From positions 1 through 64,000 of the forward strand of contig JAJAGP010000563.1 in the NCBI GenBank assembly GCA_025084515.1: DNA of 64,000 bases. Reading direction: 5' to 3'. Positions 1-11,790 of this stretch are shown in pieces. The notes under the pieces are model-generated. The model saw only the letters and a program-made list of their open reading frames with translations. It did no database searches and was not told where the DNA came from. The stretch comes from Ancistrus triradiatus. Taxonomy: Eukaryota; Chordata; Actinopteri; Siluriformes; Loricariidae. The translations under genes were made by a program, and so were the position numbers. The stretch's first letter is position 1; the number at the start of each line of letters is the position of its first letter.

Positions 1-150
1 CTTCGCCTTTCGCATCCAGATCTGCTAAGCTAGGAGCTGAGCTAGCCTTCTCTAATGTCTGGATGCGCGCCTCTAAAACTACAATCTTTTCCGTCAGACT
101 GGCTACAAGCCTACACCTATCACAAGTAAAATTTACACTAAATTTACACC
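1..150 (-). mobile_element. Retroelement-like coding fragment cut by the window edge
   Basis: Read on the minus strand, the edge of the window has an open frame with a short Cys-x2-Cys motif (CDRC) followed by a leucine/glutamate-rich helix (LVASLTEKIVVLEARIQTLE) with coiled-coil spacing. Proteins of this form (Cys motif plus coiled coil) are common as first ORFs or gag-like products of fish retroelements. The frame runs off the window, and downstream on the minus strand is not visible, so neither family nor length can be judged. A host coiled-coil exon is the alternative. Confidence 0.3.
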
Positions 151-1590
151 ACCTGAACCAAATCATATCTATTGAAGAAAAATACAATACACATGAAAGC
201 TGTGATTGAAATATTGAGTTTTGACCTTTCCTAAGATAAAGCATTATTATATTGTTTTGTTAGAAAATGAATATAAACATGTTTTCTTTGTATTACAATA
301 TGTTTTATTTAATCAAGGTCTGACAAACACTGCATTCTCGACCAGTTGTCATTTACAACAAATTAAAAATGAAACAATTTTTAAACAACAACAACAACTA
401 TTTCAAATAAAACGTGTTTATTGATTAGACACTGCATGCTACCAGTACTACAACACTATTTCTCTGTGTGAATTGTTTAAAAATCAATAAAATATTGTTT
501 AAAAAACAGTATGACGCATGACAAGGAGGCCTACATGAAATGCAATCAAGGCTATCAGTCACACAGCGTGCAGAAGCATCACATCTAGGCCACCTTCAGT
601 ATTTATTGTACCGCACAGCAACATAAAATAGATTGCTCAATTGCTTGTAATAAGGCCTGTGAAAGCCTTAATGTCCAAAATATCCCACATTATATGAAAT
701 CATGATAATGAAAAAACATAGTTAATCAAAAGACAGATGTGTGAGGCTAGATACACTAAGGAGCTTTTTCAGTGAGACAAACAACCAATATTAGGCAGAA
801 GCTACTCTAGAGACCCCTCTCCATCCCTCCATCACTGGTGCCATGAACGCTCGTTTGAGAGCAGAGTGCTTTGTGTACGTTCAGACATGATTATTATTCT
901 GTACATATGATACATTTAAGATTCACACATGATTTTGTGTCTCCTTCCCTCTTTCTGGTTCAGCAGTGTTTACAGTGAGCTTGTGTGCTGCAGGGATGTT
1001 TGTAGAGTTGAAAATAAAGTGTGGATATAGAAGGTACCTGTAGCTGCCTCTGAACTCTGTATTATTAATATTCGCTTACATTCTGCAAATTAATTAATTC
1101 CTATGACATATTAAATGCAGCCATTACAGTGTATGGTTTCACTAAAAATAAGAATTGCCAGTCATAGACAAATGTAATAAAAACATTAACAGCATATCCG
1201 TCGTGAATGAGATGAGATGAGAATGAGAACACGTACTTTCAGGCTGATGTGAATGTTCTCATTTCTCAACGGCACTCCACACTTGGGGGAATGATTAAGG
1301 AATACTAGAGTAAATATTAGAGGTGGGCGATATGGTAAAATATTATAACATGATACCTTTAAATATATTTTCACGATACAAAATATTTATGAAAATGTAT
1401 GAGGTTAGGGGCAAAATTTGAATTTGGCAATATATTGTATCGCATTCTTTTGTTATGCGTTATGGATACACTGGCGCCAAATATTGGCGCTCTAAACAGA
1501 CTCTTTCTCCAGTTTGACTTACCAGAGTCATTACTTTAATATTGACGTTAATGAATAGCTGTGGTGAAGAAAAAGAAGCTCACAGGTGAG
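151..1590. other. AT-rich intergenic DNA with one weak dispersed repeat
   Basis: I see no gene here. Around 1325-1500 is a stretch beginning GGTGGGCGATATGG and continuing with AT-rich sequence and a CACGATAC motif, which resembles the end of a non-autonomous DNA-transposon repeat found in many fish genomes. Only one end is recognisable. The rest is AT-rich with short reading frames lacking splice context. Confidence 0.35.
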
Positions 1591-1603
1591 AAATGTAAAG
1601 TTC

Positions 1604-1710
1604 CTCATAGTTGAAGTGTACCTATGATGAAAATTACAGACCTCTCTCATCTCTCTAAGTTGGAGAACTTGCACAATCAGTGGCTGACTAAATACTTTTT
1701 TGCCCCATTG
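1604..1710. mobile_element. Solo terminal inverted repeat of Tc1-like family A
   Basis: This stretch is a near copy of the right end of the Tc1-like element at 8610-10166, with the shared core CTCATAGTTGAAGTGTACC and terminus TTTTTTGCCCCATTG, followed by TA. No transposase or opposite end is attached. It is probably a remnant left after deletion of most of an element. Confidence 0.75.
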
Positions 1711-1727
1711 TATGTTATCACACTCAC

Positions 1728-1778
1728 CCTGGGTTGTAGGGTCTTCTTCACACCAAACTTCCATCAAGCCAGTCACCC
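1728..1778 (-). other. Possible orphan 51-bp exon
   Basis: On the minus strand a T-rich tract ending in TTTTTTACTAG precedes a 51-base open stretch that ends before GTGAGTGT, a good donor. The translation, GVTGLMEVWCEEDPTTQ, is not low-complexity and lies in a longer open frame. No neighbouring exons were identified and I do not recognise the protein. It may be chance, a relic, or a small exon of a gene extending left of the window. Confidence 0.2.
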
Positions 1779-2639
1779 CTAGTAAAAAATACACAAAATG
1801 TAAGTGTGCTAACACACTTTAGTGTACATGATGCTGCTTTAACACACAAAGTATTTAAGAATGGACTAATTTTTGTAATTTTTGAATCACTTCAATTCAA
1901 AATTGAATGATGAAATAAAAAAAAAAAATGAACAATGAAATCTTAACTTTATTTGGATTAAGTGTATTTAACCATGCTAAAATAGAACTATTTACGGTAT
2001 ATGTAATTTATATAAAGTTTATATAAAGTAATGTAATTTAAGCCAGGAAGCACATATACTTAAAGAGTAAGTACAAATATTTTATTAGTAGTATTATGGC
2101 ATACAATATAAGAAATATAAGCTTATGTATATAAAGTAATATTACACACTGTCAGTTTAGGACATTTACAATTCAAAATTAGTACACTATGGGGAACTTT
2201 GTAGTGCACAAGACACATATACTTGAATAGAGCATTTTTAGTATTTTTCCAGTAGGCCATCGCTGAAATGTCTAAATTGCCTAAAATGTTTGTCTATTTA
2301 GCTTTGCTTTCATAGCATATCAGTCACTATACAGTATGCTGCAGGTATCTAGCATTATTTTACTCTTGTCTTTAGGTCTTGTCTTCTTGCGTTTAATAGG
2401 CTGGTTATGTGGAAGGACCTTCCAAGGTCAAAGAATCCTTCATGCCTGTCCTGTGTCTGTTCTGGAGTCTCCTTCCAAATGGACCTTCCTGACAAAACTC
2501 TAGAGTTAATCAACCCAATTTTTTTTTTGGTCAGTTATATATTGGGTAACTAATTATTTTAATGTGATATTTTTGTTTTACATACAACCCCAAATATATT
2601 TAATTATATCCACTCTGGTTGTCTATAGAGGCTAGATTC
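1779..2639. other. Gene-free AT-rich DNA
   Basis: Only short homopolymer runs and scattered short reading frames are visible. I recognise no gene, RNA or mobile element. Confidence 0.5.
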
Positions 2640-2890
2640 ACATGTCAGAGTGTCATGGTTGGCAGAAAACAGGAGGCAAATGCAGAGAGCTGATTCAAAA
2701 GCGTTATTATCAAAACCAGGCAAATGCTCAATACAGCAGGGCAAGATCGGCAACAAAAAACAGCCTAGAGTCAAAAACAGATAAACAGTCCTACAAGGTC
2801 ATATATCAAGAAAATGAGGCAAAAAAACACATCAGCAGTCAAACAAATCGGTAAATGAAGTCAGGATCAAACACTCTGCAGAAATGGCAC
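2640..2890 (+). repeat. Dispersed retroelement-like repeat fragment
   Basis: The stretch around AATGCAGAGAGCTGATTCAAA and CTCAATACAGCAGGGCAA resembles an untranslated/LTR-type repeat of fish retroelements. The 70-residue open frame across it (2642-2854) is Lys/Gln-rich with no domain, so I do not treat it as a gene. Confidence 0.35.
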
Positions 2891-3314
2891 AGCTAACACA
2901 CTGCAAAAAAAAAATGCAAAATTGTCACAGCAATTCAGAGTGCTACAGTTAAAGGTGTTTAAATATTCACGAGTACTCATTTGATAGGAAACCAGTGTGT
3001 ATGATCAGTAAGTGATGGAGTCCAGAAGTGACAGGGTCGTGACACACAGAGGAAGAAATGATAGTCATTCTCCTCCCTGACTGGTAGCTGCCATGTGATT
3101 TGTATTCCACTGCTGCAGTAAAAAAAAAAAAAGAAAAAAAAAATCTTGGTCCCTGATATCAAGAGTAGCTTATAAATCAAGACATTTTACCTAGAGCTTG
3201 TTATGGCTAATATCCTAGCATTAGACCATTACTTGACATGGAAATGTTGTGTGTGTATGTCTGTCTGTGTGTCTGTGCAATGCTTAGATATCTTTGTACA
3301 GTATAGAAAGGTCT

Positions 3315-3545
3315 GAAATTGCCTTGTGGGGACATTTCGCTGGTCCCAATAGGGAAAACTGCTTTTTACAGAAACTGCAACTTTCTTTCGAAAAACCAAA
3401 AGAGTCAAAATACTTCCATTCGGTTACTGATGTTAAGGTTAGGATTAGGTGTAGGTGCAGGTGAAGCCACAGTAATTATTATGTCAGTGGAAATTCCCCA
3501 TCAGGATAGTGAGACAAATAATGATGTACCATATATCATATATTA
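3315..3545 (+). repeat. Dispersed fish repeat fragment
   Basis: A segment beginning near TTGTGGGGACATTTCGCTGG and passing through GGTTAGGATTAGG has the look of a widespread degenerate teleost repeat. A 75-codon open frame overlaps it (3319-3546) but shows no conserved features. Confidence 0.35.
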
Positions 3546-5338
3546 GAAACTGATAAGTTCATGATACTAGAGTTAATAGAAGACATGGCATGAAAAAGAG
3601 GAAGTTTCACACACTAATATAATTACAATGTGCCTCTCAGGACAATAGCAGAGCTCTGCATGTGTTTTTGGCTGTAGTGGCTGGTGGGTTTTAACTTAGG
3701 GGAAGCTCATATGATCACTTCATAGTGGCCAGCCATAGCAGTAGCTTCTTTTATCCCTCGAGGGGAGCAGCAGTTTATAGTATTGCCTAATACAAAACTG
3801 TGTAACAGAATAACACGCTGTTGTTTTATCTTTGTAAACTGTAAATAAATTGTAAGACTTACTAAAGCATATTTATTGAAGTTTCAGAAGTCAGTCATGT
3901 TCCTGATTCTTGTTTTACTGATTGACAGCTGGTTATGAGGTTGTACCCCTTTGAGAGGTTTACTAATCATCATAAGAGAAGATATGTATCAAGGAAGGAC
4001 AAATAAAAAGAGCACTGTCCAACACAGAGTTGTTTTTTCCTGTGCACAATGCACCCACCCACACACCATTCACTGAAAGTGAAGCCTATGTCTCAAAATG
4101 ACCCATTCAAAGCCAGCTGTCCAATGTCCAGCAGTCTGATGTCATTAGTCTTCATCTTACTTTTTTAATTGCTACATGATTGCTCCATAGACACCCAAAG
4201 ACACACAGGTTTCACTGACTGTCTGTTACCTGTAGGGTCTTCAAAGCAGATTTTGAACGCAAGCTGCACTGTAGGAGCTTGATTTTAATAAATGAACAGC
4301 AAGATATTCCAATCAGATATTGTATCATTTGATTGACTACATAATTATTGCTAAAGTATATAAATCATATAATTACTATTAATATTTCTATTAATTATTA
4401 TTCACTACAGTTTGAATATCCACCAATATTATGTAATAGCATAAACACTCTGGTACACACTGCCGCATTTGAATGAAACTGAAGGGAAAGGCAGGTTTCC
4501 CATGTCGTCTTTAAGCAATCACTTTTGCTTTGGTGACATTATTGGGTTTTTGAACAAAAGCAAAATTAAAGAACTAAGGCAATTAAGGAAAATTAAGGAA
4601 CACATCATGGTGCCAAAAAGTGCTAACTAGGGTATTGGATTATAACTCTACTGTACTCTATATATACTCTATTGATACATCATAAACAGGATCCTGAGCT
4701 GAGAAAAATAAATGTAGCATATGTCTGCACTGAACACGGTTGTAATTGAAATTAGACACAGCACACACATTTATCAGATCCTACAGTTTTTGTATTGGCT
4801 TTGCTGAAGCACAGAATTGGATTGCTTGTCTAATACAGTGGAACATAATTGTCAGCAGGGAAGTATTCACATTCACAATGGATAATAGCACAGTGTCTGG
4901 GTTGTTTCCAGCAAAAAATTATGTTATCTGAGCATCAGTGCTATATGAGATAGAGAGGAACAAGTCAGTTTAAAGTTTTATTAGAAAAGCCATCTCCAGG
5001 GGCTTGATCTTCTGCTCCAGCTATCAGCTCTGACATTTAGACCCTGCTTTAGAGAGCAGTCACAAACCACTATCAGGGCTAACAATGCATGTGACACTTT
5101 CTCTTCGACTCTTCTAATGTGTGAGAGGACATCTCAATCCCTCTGTCTCTCTTTCTCTCTAAATAAGAGCATCACTGCAGAGGGAGCACAAGTAGAAATC
5201 GCACAAATAGTCATTCAAAAAAAGTCTGGAAGAAGTTAATTTTGAACTCAAGTAAACATATCAGTACATACTGGTTTATATAATTAAAATAAAAAAGGAA
5301 TATTATACCTTTTATTGTTGTTTTCAATTCATTTTCAT
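3546..5338. other. Gene-free AT-rich DNA
   Basis: No gene or recognisable mobile element seen. Short open frames here have no domain, splice context or repeat identity. Confidence 0.45.
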
Positions 5339-5374
5339 ACAATAATCCCCTTGGTAAATACACTCATTGACATG

Positions 5375-5445
<71 letters not shown>

Positions 5446-5481
5446 GTATGTATGTCAATGAGTGTATTTACCAAGGGGATT

Positions 5482-5486
<5 letters not shown>
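5339..5486. repeat. Perfect 34-bp inverted repeat flanking a (TA)n tract
   Basis: Positions 5339-5372 and 5453-5486 are exact reverse complements of each other, with the core TCCCCTTGGTAAATACACTC. They flank a run of about 67 bases of alternating T and A (roughly 5376-5442). The whole unit could fold into one long hairpin or extrude as a cruciform. A GT run follows immediately on the right. Confidence 0.95.
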
Positions 5487-5516
<30 letters not shown>

Positions 5517-5588
5517 CTATCTATATATATCTATATGTATATATATATACATATACACACGTATATGTATATATATATATGTATATAC

Positions 5589-5640
<52 letters not shown>

Positions 5641-5705
5641 GTATATACATATAGATGTATATACATATGTATACACTGTAGATACTGTATATATGTATAT
5701 ACTGT
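5487..5705. repeat. (GT)n and (TATATG/TATACA)n microsatellite
   Basis: Low-complexity sequence: a GT run of about 20 bases, then alternating TA, TATG and TACA units. The Tyr/Ile-repeat open frames on both strands here are microsatellite artefacts. Confidence 0.95.
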
Positions 5706-6660
5706 AGATCCTGCACACTCTTGGGCTGCTGAATCTGGCATCTCAGCTGGTTCCATAAATGTTTGATTGGTAAAAAATCTGGTGACCAGGCAGGCCAAGG
5801 AAGTGCAGATCTGGCAGAGACATTCCTGAGAAACTCTAGCTGTGTGGGCAAACATTATCCTCCTGAGGAATGACAGATGGAAGCCCTGCCATGAGAGGCA
5901 ACACATGAGACCACAGAATGTCCTGTATATATCGCTGCACTGTTAGTGTCCCTTGTATCACCACTAGAGCTGACCAACTGGCGTATGTGATGGCTCCCAG
6001 GTCAACACACCAACAGTTTTGACACTGTGTCGCTCCACAGCAAAGGCAGGATTGCAGCAATCACCATGAAACCTCCATACTCGAACCTGATCATTGTTGG
6101 ATCCCAAACAAAACTTGGATTAATCCCTAAAGATGATATGGTTGCAGTCCGTGGCAGTCCAGGTTTCTTGTTCCCAATGCTACCGCAAACGAGGGCAATG
6201 GTGGCTGGTTGTCAGTGTCAGGACATGTAATGGGCACCATGACAACAGATTTCCTTCTGCTAAGCACATGGAAACGGTCCAGGCAGAGACAGGGGTGTGT
6301 AGTGAAGGTGCCACCTGTGACTGGATGGTGACAATAAAACTGCGGGAGCTGTTCGTGCTTGTTGGTGGATCAAATGATTCTCTCTGCTAGTGGTCTGTCT
6401 GGGCCGTCTGGAGCCTGTTCTCTGTGTGTGTGTGCCATCACAGAACCACTGTTCCCAATATCTCCTAACAGCTAGGTCAGAATGGCCTAGATGGCAGTTT
6501 GTTGAAACAACCATCCTGCTTCTCTCAGTCCAATGATGTGCCCCCTCTGTCAACTAGGCAAAATGTCTTTGAGTGCAACGTAGAGATATGCCTAGCAGTC
6601 AACGATCTGTCACTAGGAGGTACACTGCCCAAAAGTCGCCTCTGAGAGCCTTTTTAAAGG
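5706..6660 (-). mobile_element. Degraded Tc1/mariner-type transposase relic
   Basis: Minus-strand frames carry broken pieces of a Tc1-type transposase. Near 6260-6553 is a helix-turn-helix-like segment ending GSRRPRQTTSRE, typical of the N-terminal DNA-binding half. At 5710-5850 a separate frame carries WSPDFLPIKHLWNQL, equivalent to the region around the third catalytic residue; the usual Glu of that motif reads as Lys. The pieces are in different frames with stops between them. Clear terminal repeats were not identified. One end abuts the TA microsatellite. Confidence 0.7.
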
Positions 6661-8519
6661 GCAGCGGAGAAAGCACTTTTACGCCCTTTTATGGCAAGAC
6701 CAAGTGTAATACCACACCTGTTATTATACCACACCTGTACATTTATATATCTGCCTGAGACATAACTGCATGCCGAGTTTTGCACCAATCTTTATTGAAG
6801 TCAAATTATTTGGTTACAATTACCTCTTGAAATTATTATGACTGAAATCTAAAGAAAGTGTAGCCAGTTTTATTTTATTTGTTGTTGTTTTTTTAAGTTC
6901 ACCTGAGTGTTTAGGTATTGTTAAGAAGTTTCACTGGGGTGTAAATATGAGCTGACACATAGGGCAAATTCACTTATATATTCATCAAAATGGGGAAGAC
7001 TAGATAATACCAAAATTAATTATGGAAAATAGATTTTTAACGATCATAAATTAGGCAATTTCTATAAAAGTAGAATATGAGGCTGCTGGTCCAGAAGGCA
7101 CAGAATTAGAATAAATGCCCTCACGAAAAACCTGGCTGCCTCTAATTACCTGTGGCGTGAGCTGAAGAGGAGAGTTCACATGGGAAGACATGGGACCGTG
7201 GGAAAAACATGCCAGAGTTCACATAAACAGTAAACGTGACGTGCCAGCTATTCCAACTGTCTTCAATTCAAACACCTTAGCCAAGAATAGTACTTATAGT
7301 AAGTACTATAAGTACTACTTAAATGCCATAAGTACTAAGACTAGTAAGAGCAAATGTGTCTGCAAGGTTTATCTTTAGTATATCTTATATTCCATCAGCA
7401 AGAGTGTAGCCACAGTCCAGTGTGAGCATCCATTTCAGGATTATTGAATGTTAACAGACTAAGAAGGGAAGCAGAGCGAGTAAGTAAATCAGTTAACAGT
7501 CATAACATCAACAAGCAGTCTGCTGAGTGCAATAAATCTAAACAAACTGCAAATCCCAAAGGGGGTCATGGAAGTGGTGTTGTTAAATGTGCACTTTGAG
7601 ATAAATGTAGGTGACTATCTAGGCACTGCAATCACAATATATATTTCTCCATGGAGCACACTTTTCTGGGCTCACCACTATGTGTAGAATTGCTGAATAG
7701 TTACAGATTAGGGGAAAAAAATCAGATAGACAGTCTTTCCAAATGAGTACATTGGTGAGGTCTTTGGGTGAAATGTGGAAATGCATACATACAATTATTT
7801 AATAAAGGAAAGGTCTTCACAGGGCAACGAGAGCAGTATGGCCTAAAGCAGCTCGGCATACACAATAACTACTGTACATCTTACACAAATAGCTTGCAGA
7901 TTATGCTGTAAGTGCTGCATAAATGGTTCAGCGAGTGACATTTGGAATAAATACAATGGCTTGCATCGGAAGCACATCAGAAAATAAAACAAGACCACTG
8001 AACTTGTACTTGTTATTGTGCATTAGTGAAAATAAATTTAATTGGCAACACTCCTGTGTTTCCAATCACCCGCTAATGCGCTGGCTGAGAGCATAACAGA
8101 ATTAAAATAGCATTCATCTGGACTTGGTGCATGTAAACAGGAGGTTGGACGAGGGCTAATAATCCTGATTGTTGTCATATTAGTGCATTAATCAGTTTTC
8201 CATGGGAAACGAGATGCAATGATGGCACAGGAATAAGCCAAGACGCCTTCTGTCTTGGGGGAGGGGGGATAGTTAGGAAGGAGGTGTGTGCATGTGTGTG
8301 AGAGAGATTCTAGGGAGTTCTATTTTTAAAACGTGGACAGTGATTTTGTGGCATGACAGAATATTACCTGAAAATACAACCAGTCCGGTATGGCTGACAG
8401 TCACTGGTTATCACATACAAAATTCCCATGGTCTACTATCCATTCACAGTACCTTGAAATATGACATAGCACCTTAAATAGTCTGTGTTTATGCCATCAT
8501 TTTTTTAGAAGACATAGAG
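6661..8519. other. Gene-free intergenic DNA with a small hairpin
   Basis: No gene seen. Near 7288-7316 a 12-bp stem (AGTACTTATAGT with ACTATAAGTACT) forms a short hairpin with a 4-base loop. Otherwise AT-rich and unremarkable. Confidence 0.45.
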
Positions 8520-8527
8520 TAGACTGC

Positions 8528-8609
8528 TTATTCTCTATTTAAGTTTGAGTGATCACTGCGCTTTGTAGTTCTACAATTACAGACTGTAGTCCATCTGTTT
8601 CTCTGCATA
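8528..8609 (+). mobile_element. MITE-like repeat, left part, split by a Tc1 insertion
   Basis: This sequence (containing GTAGTTCTACAATTACAGA) continues at 10167 with CTTTGTTAGTCC, on the far side of the Tc1-like element. A second, uninterrupted copy lies at about 14190-14280. The element therefore inserted at the TA of a pre-existing repeat, which fixes both its ends. Confidence 0.8.
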
Positions 8610-10166
8610 CAGTGGGGCAAAAAAGTATTTAGTCAGTCACTGATTGGACAAGTTCTCCGACTTAGAAAGATGAGAGAGGTCTGTAATTTTCATCATAGGT
8701 GCACTTCAACTATGAGAGACAAAATGAGAAAAAAAATCCAGGAAATCACATTGTAGGATTTTTAAATAATTAAATTGTAGATTATAGTGGAAAATAAGTA
8801 TTTGGTCAATAATTTTGGTTCATCTCAATACCTTGTAACATAACCTTTGTTGGCAATGACAGAGGTCAAACGTTTCCTGTAAGTCTTCACCAGGTTGGCA
8901 CACACTGTAGCTGGTATTTTGGCCCATTCCTCCATGCAGTGATGTTTTGGGGCAAGACAGACTTTCAACTCCCTCCACAAATTTTCTATGGAGTTGAGGT
9001 CTGGAGACTGGCTAGGCCACTCCAGGACCTCTAAATGCTTTTTACGGAGCCACTCCTTCATTGCCCGAGCGGTGTGTTTGGGATCACTGTCATGCTGGAA
9101 GACCCAGCCATGTTCCATCTTCAATGCTCTCACTGATGGAAGGAGATTTTGGCTTAAAATCTCACGATACATGGCCCCATTCATTCTTCCCTTAACCCGG
9201 ATCAGTCATCCTGTCCCCTCTGCAGAAAAACAGCCCCAAAGCATGATGTTTCCACCCCCATGCTTCACAGTAGATATGGCACAACTCAGAAATTCTTCTT
9301 CCTCCAAACACGGCGAGCTGAGTTTTTTACCAAAAAGTTCTATTTGGGTTTCATCTGACCACATGAATTCTCCCAATCCTCTTCTGGATCATCCATATGC
9401 TCTCTGGCAAACTTCAGACGGGCCTGGACATGTACTGGCTTAAGCAGGGGGACACGCCCTGACACTGGCAGGATCTGAGTCCCCTCTCTGCGTAGTGTGT
9501 TTACTGATGGTAGCCTTGGTACTTTGGTCCCAGCTCTCTGCAGGTCATTCATCAGGTCCCTCCGTGTAGTTCTGGGATGTTTGCTCACCGTTCTCATGAT
9601 CATTTTTGACCCCACGGGATGAGATCTTGCGTGGAGCCCCAGATCGAGGGAGATTATCAATGGTCTTGTATGTCTTTCCATTTTCTTACAATTTGCTCCA
9701 CAGTTTGATTTATTCACACCAACCTGCTTGCCTATTGTAGATTCACTCTTCCCAACCTGGTGCAGGTCCTACAATTTTCTTCTGATGTCCTTCGACAGCT
9801 CTTTGGTCTTGGCCATGGTTGAGTTTGGAGTCTGACTGTTTGAGGCTGTGGACAGGTGTCTTTTATACAGATAACGAGGTCAAACAGGTGCCATTAATAC
9901 AGGTAACGAGTGGAGGACAGAAGAGCTTCTTAAGTTACAGGTCTGTGAGAGCCAGCTTGTTTGTGGGTGACCAAATACTTATTTTCAACCAGGATTTACA
10001 ATTAAATTCTTTAGAAATTCTACAGTGTGAGTTCCTGGATTTTTTTCTTTCATTTTCTCTCTCATAGTTGAAGTGTACCTATGATGAAAATTACAGACCT
10101 CTCTCATCTTTCTAGTCGGAGAACCTGTACAATCAGTGACTGACTAAATGCTTTTTTGCCCCACTG
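8610..10166 (-). mobile_element. Tc1-like transposon, family A, full length, inactive
   Basis: A 1557-bp element flanked by TA, with terminal CAGTGGGGCAAAAAAG and its inverted counterpart. The inverted repeats extend roughly 170 bp, long ends of the IR/DR type known in fish Tc1 elements. The minus-strand transposase is split into at least two frames: 9717-9340 (DNA-binding half, up to EEDWEN) and 9184-8825 (QHDSDPKHTA and NSIENLWREL, the second Asp and final Glu of the DD34E triad). The first catalytic Asp region is out of frame: 'WSDE' is not read after EEDWEN because of a small indel. This copy cannot make a working transposase. Confidence 0.93.
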
Positions 10167-10270
10167 TACTTTGTTAGTCCACTTTACTCTGTTCTCTAAT
10201 GGTCAGAACTCCCACAGATCAGGTTCTGTTTCGATGGTGGATCATTCTCAGCCCTGCCTTGACTGCCTGT
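10167..10270 (+). mobile_element. MITE-like repeat, right part, displaced by the Tc1 insertion
   Basis: Continuation of the repeat interrupted at 8609, including TCTAATGGTCAGAACTCCCA and GTGGATCATTCTCAGC. These are typical internal sequences of a repeat family common in fishes. Confidence 0.7.
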
Positions 10271-11460
10271 GCTAGACCTTTGCAGGGTCCTGTAAAACCT
10301 AAAAATTCACTGCAAATACTCTTGAACTGCTGTTTCCAGCAACTGGCTGCTATCATTGAACCACTGGAGCTAAGAATGCATTAACCTATAGTAAGAAGAG
10401 ACCTATAAAATAGAACTGTTCCAAACCATATGTGACTTCTCCTATCTTTCCCTCTTTGTCTTTTAAATATCTGAGAGCTGGAAAACATTAACAAAACAAC
10501 AAATAATGTGTTTTAGCCTTAACTCTCTTCAAATGTATTAAACTTAAATAAACAGGTTTATTAATCAAGACAGGTTTGAGCTAAACCCCATGTTATAGTG
10601 TTCTGCTGAACACTGAGCAGGACCCCATAACTCAACAATCTAGCTTACTACTGTACCAAACCAATTTCCAACCTCAGTTGTCAGATATGCCAGTTCTACT
10701 ATGTTGTCCTTTATCTCCTAAAGGACAGAGACAAATAGTTCTTTCTAATCTCTTTATCCACACACGAACCTTGCATTTTGCCTTTACTTCTGGTGTACTT
10801 AATGAATTTTGAGAGCTGTCACCAGTCCCTGCATTTCTGAGCATCACTTTCAGAAGGGTAAAAAACAAAGAAGAAGCAGTGTGTCTGTGTGTCTGATTTA
10901 AAAGGTGCTATAATGTACCCAATGTTTCAGCTAACCATGAAAGTGACACATGCAAATGCACTCAGCATTCTCCATCTCTTTTGGAATTCAAATACAATCT
11001 CTTGGGACCAGCTGTATAACTGAGCTCTCTTCTGCTCCAACTCTGCATTATATGATATCCATATATTTGTTATTTTCAATATTCTATGAATATCTATTTG
11101 TATATTTACTAAATGGCATTCTGTAGTGCAAAACGTAACAAATGTTTTACTTATTCTGAATTGTGTGCAAAAATGGTTTAGTTCATATAATATCCTCTGT
11201 CCATTTCATATGTCCTCTTTCCCATCGACTACAAGCTGCTATACATGTAAATAAAATCTACCAAGCATAAAACTTATAAATATGCACCAAATTTCCTGCT
11301 AAAGCTAATTATTTCAAATTAAAACCTAAATAGGCAGATATGTAATGAATAATGTGTGACCAGCCAGTCATTAACCATGTCACACTGGGGTCCAAAATCA
11401 GTTGTTTGTTTTACAGGAGGTTAGTGCTGTCACCTCACAGCAGGTGGCATGGTGCACAGT
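10271..11460. other. Gene-free intergenic DNA
   Basis: AT-rich sequence with only short unsupported reading frames on both strands. I see no recognisable gene or mobile element. Confidence 0.5.
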
Positions 11461-11461
11461 G

Positions 11462-11632
11462 GTGGGACTGTGGTAGCCTGGCGGTTATGGTAATGGACTA
11501 AGGATCATGGGGTCCAGGGTTCAAATCCAAAGCTGCCACTGTCAGGTCCTTGAGCAAGGCTCTTAACCCACAGTTGCTTGGATTGTAAGACTGTAACAAT
11601 TGTGAGCTAACTGACATAAATGTAACCATAGC
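11462..11632 (+). mobile_element. tRNA-derived SINE
   Basis: Contains an A-box-like TAGCCTGGCGG (11474-11484) and a B-box GGTTCAAATCC (11518-11528), the internal RNA polymerase III promoter of a tRNA-derived SINE. It is followed by the conserved body (CCTTGAGCAAGGCTCTTAACCC) and a TAAATGTAA-type tail. Same family as the copies at 28.3, 33.8 and 52.9 kb. The tail is degenerate. Confidence 0.85.
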
Positions 11633-11635
11633 ATT

Positions 11636-11790
11636 GTTACCTCACAGCTCCAGAGATCCTGGGCTAGGATCCTGGCTGAACTATGCCAGTGTGGTGTTTG
11701 CATGTTCTCCTTGTGTCTCTGTGGGCTGCATTAGGTCAACTGCCCTTTGTTGATGGTTAGACACTGGCTCTGGGCATCAAGATGATGTCC
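11636..11790 (+). repeat. Dispersed repeat ('CCTCACAGCTCCAGAGATCC' family)
   Basis: Related to the repeats at 13.2, 26.7, 33.3 and 56.4 kb, sharing CACAGCTCCAGAGATCCTGG and GTTTGCATGTTCTCC. Truncated and diverged, lying directly behind the SINE. Confidence 0.6.

Noticed and set aside
5367..5766. Several open frames of 65-129 codons on both strands
   Set aside because: They are read through TA/GT microsatellite (Tyr/Ile/Val repeats) or through the Tc1-like relic beside it.
8988..9443. 151-codon plus-strand frame
   Set aside because: Antisense shadow of the family A Tc1-like transposase. The same applies to plus-strand frames at 22975-23605 and 60086-60496.
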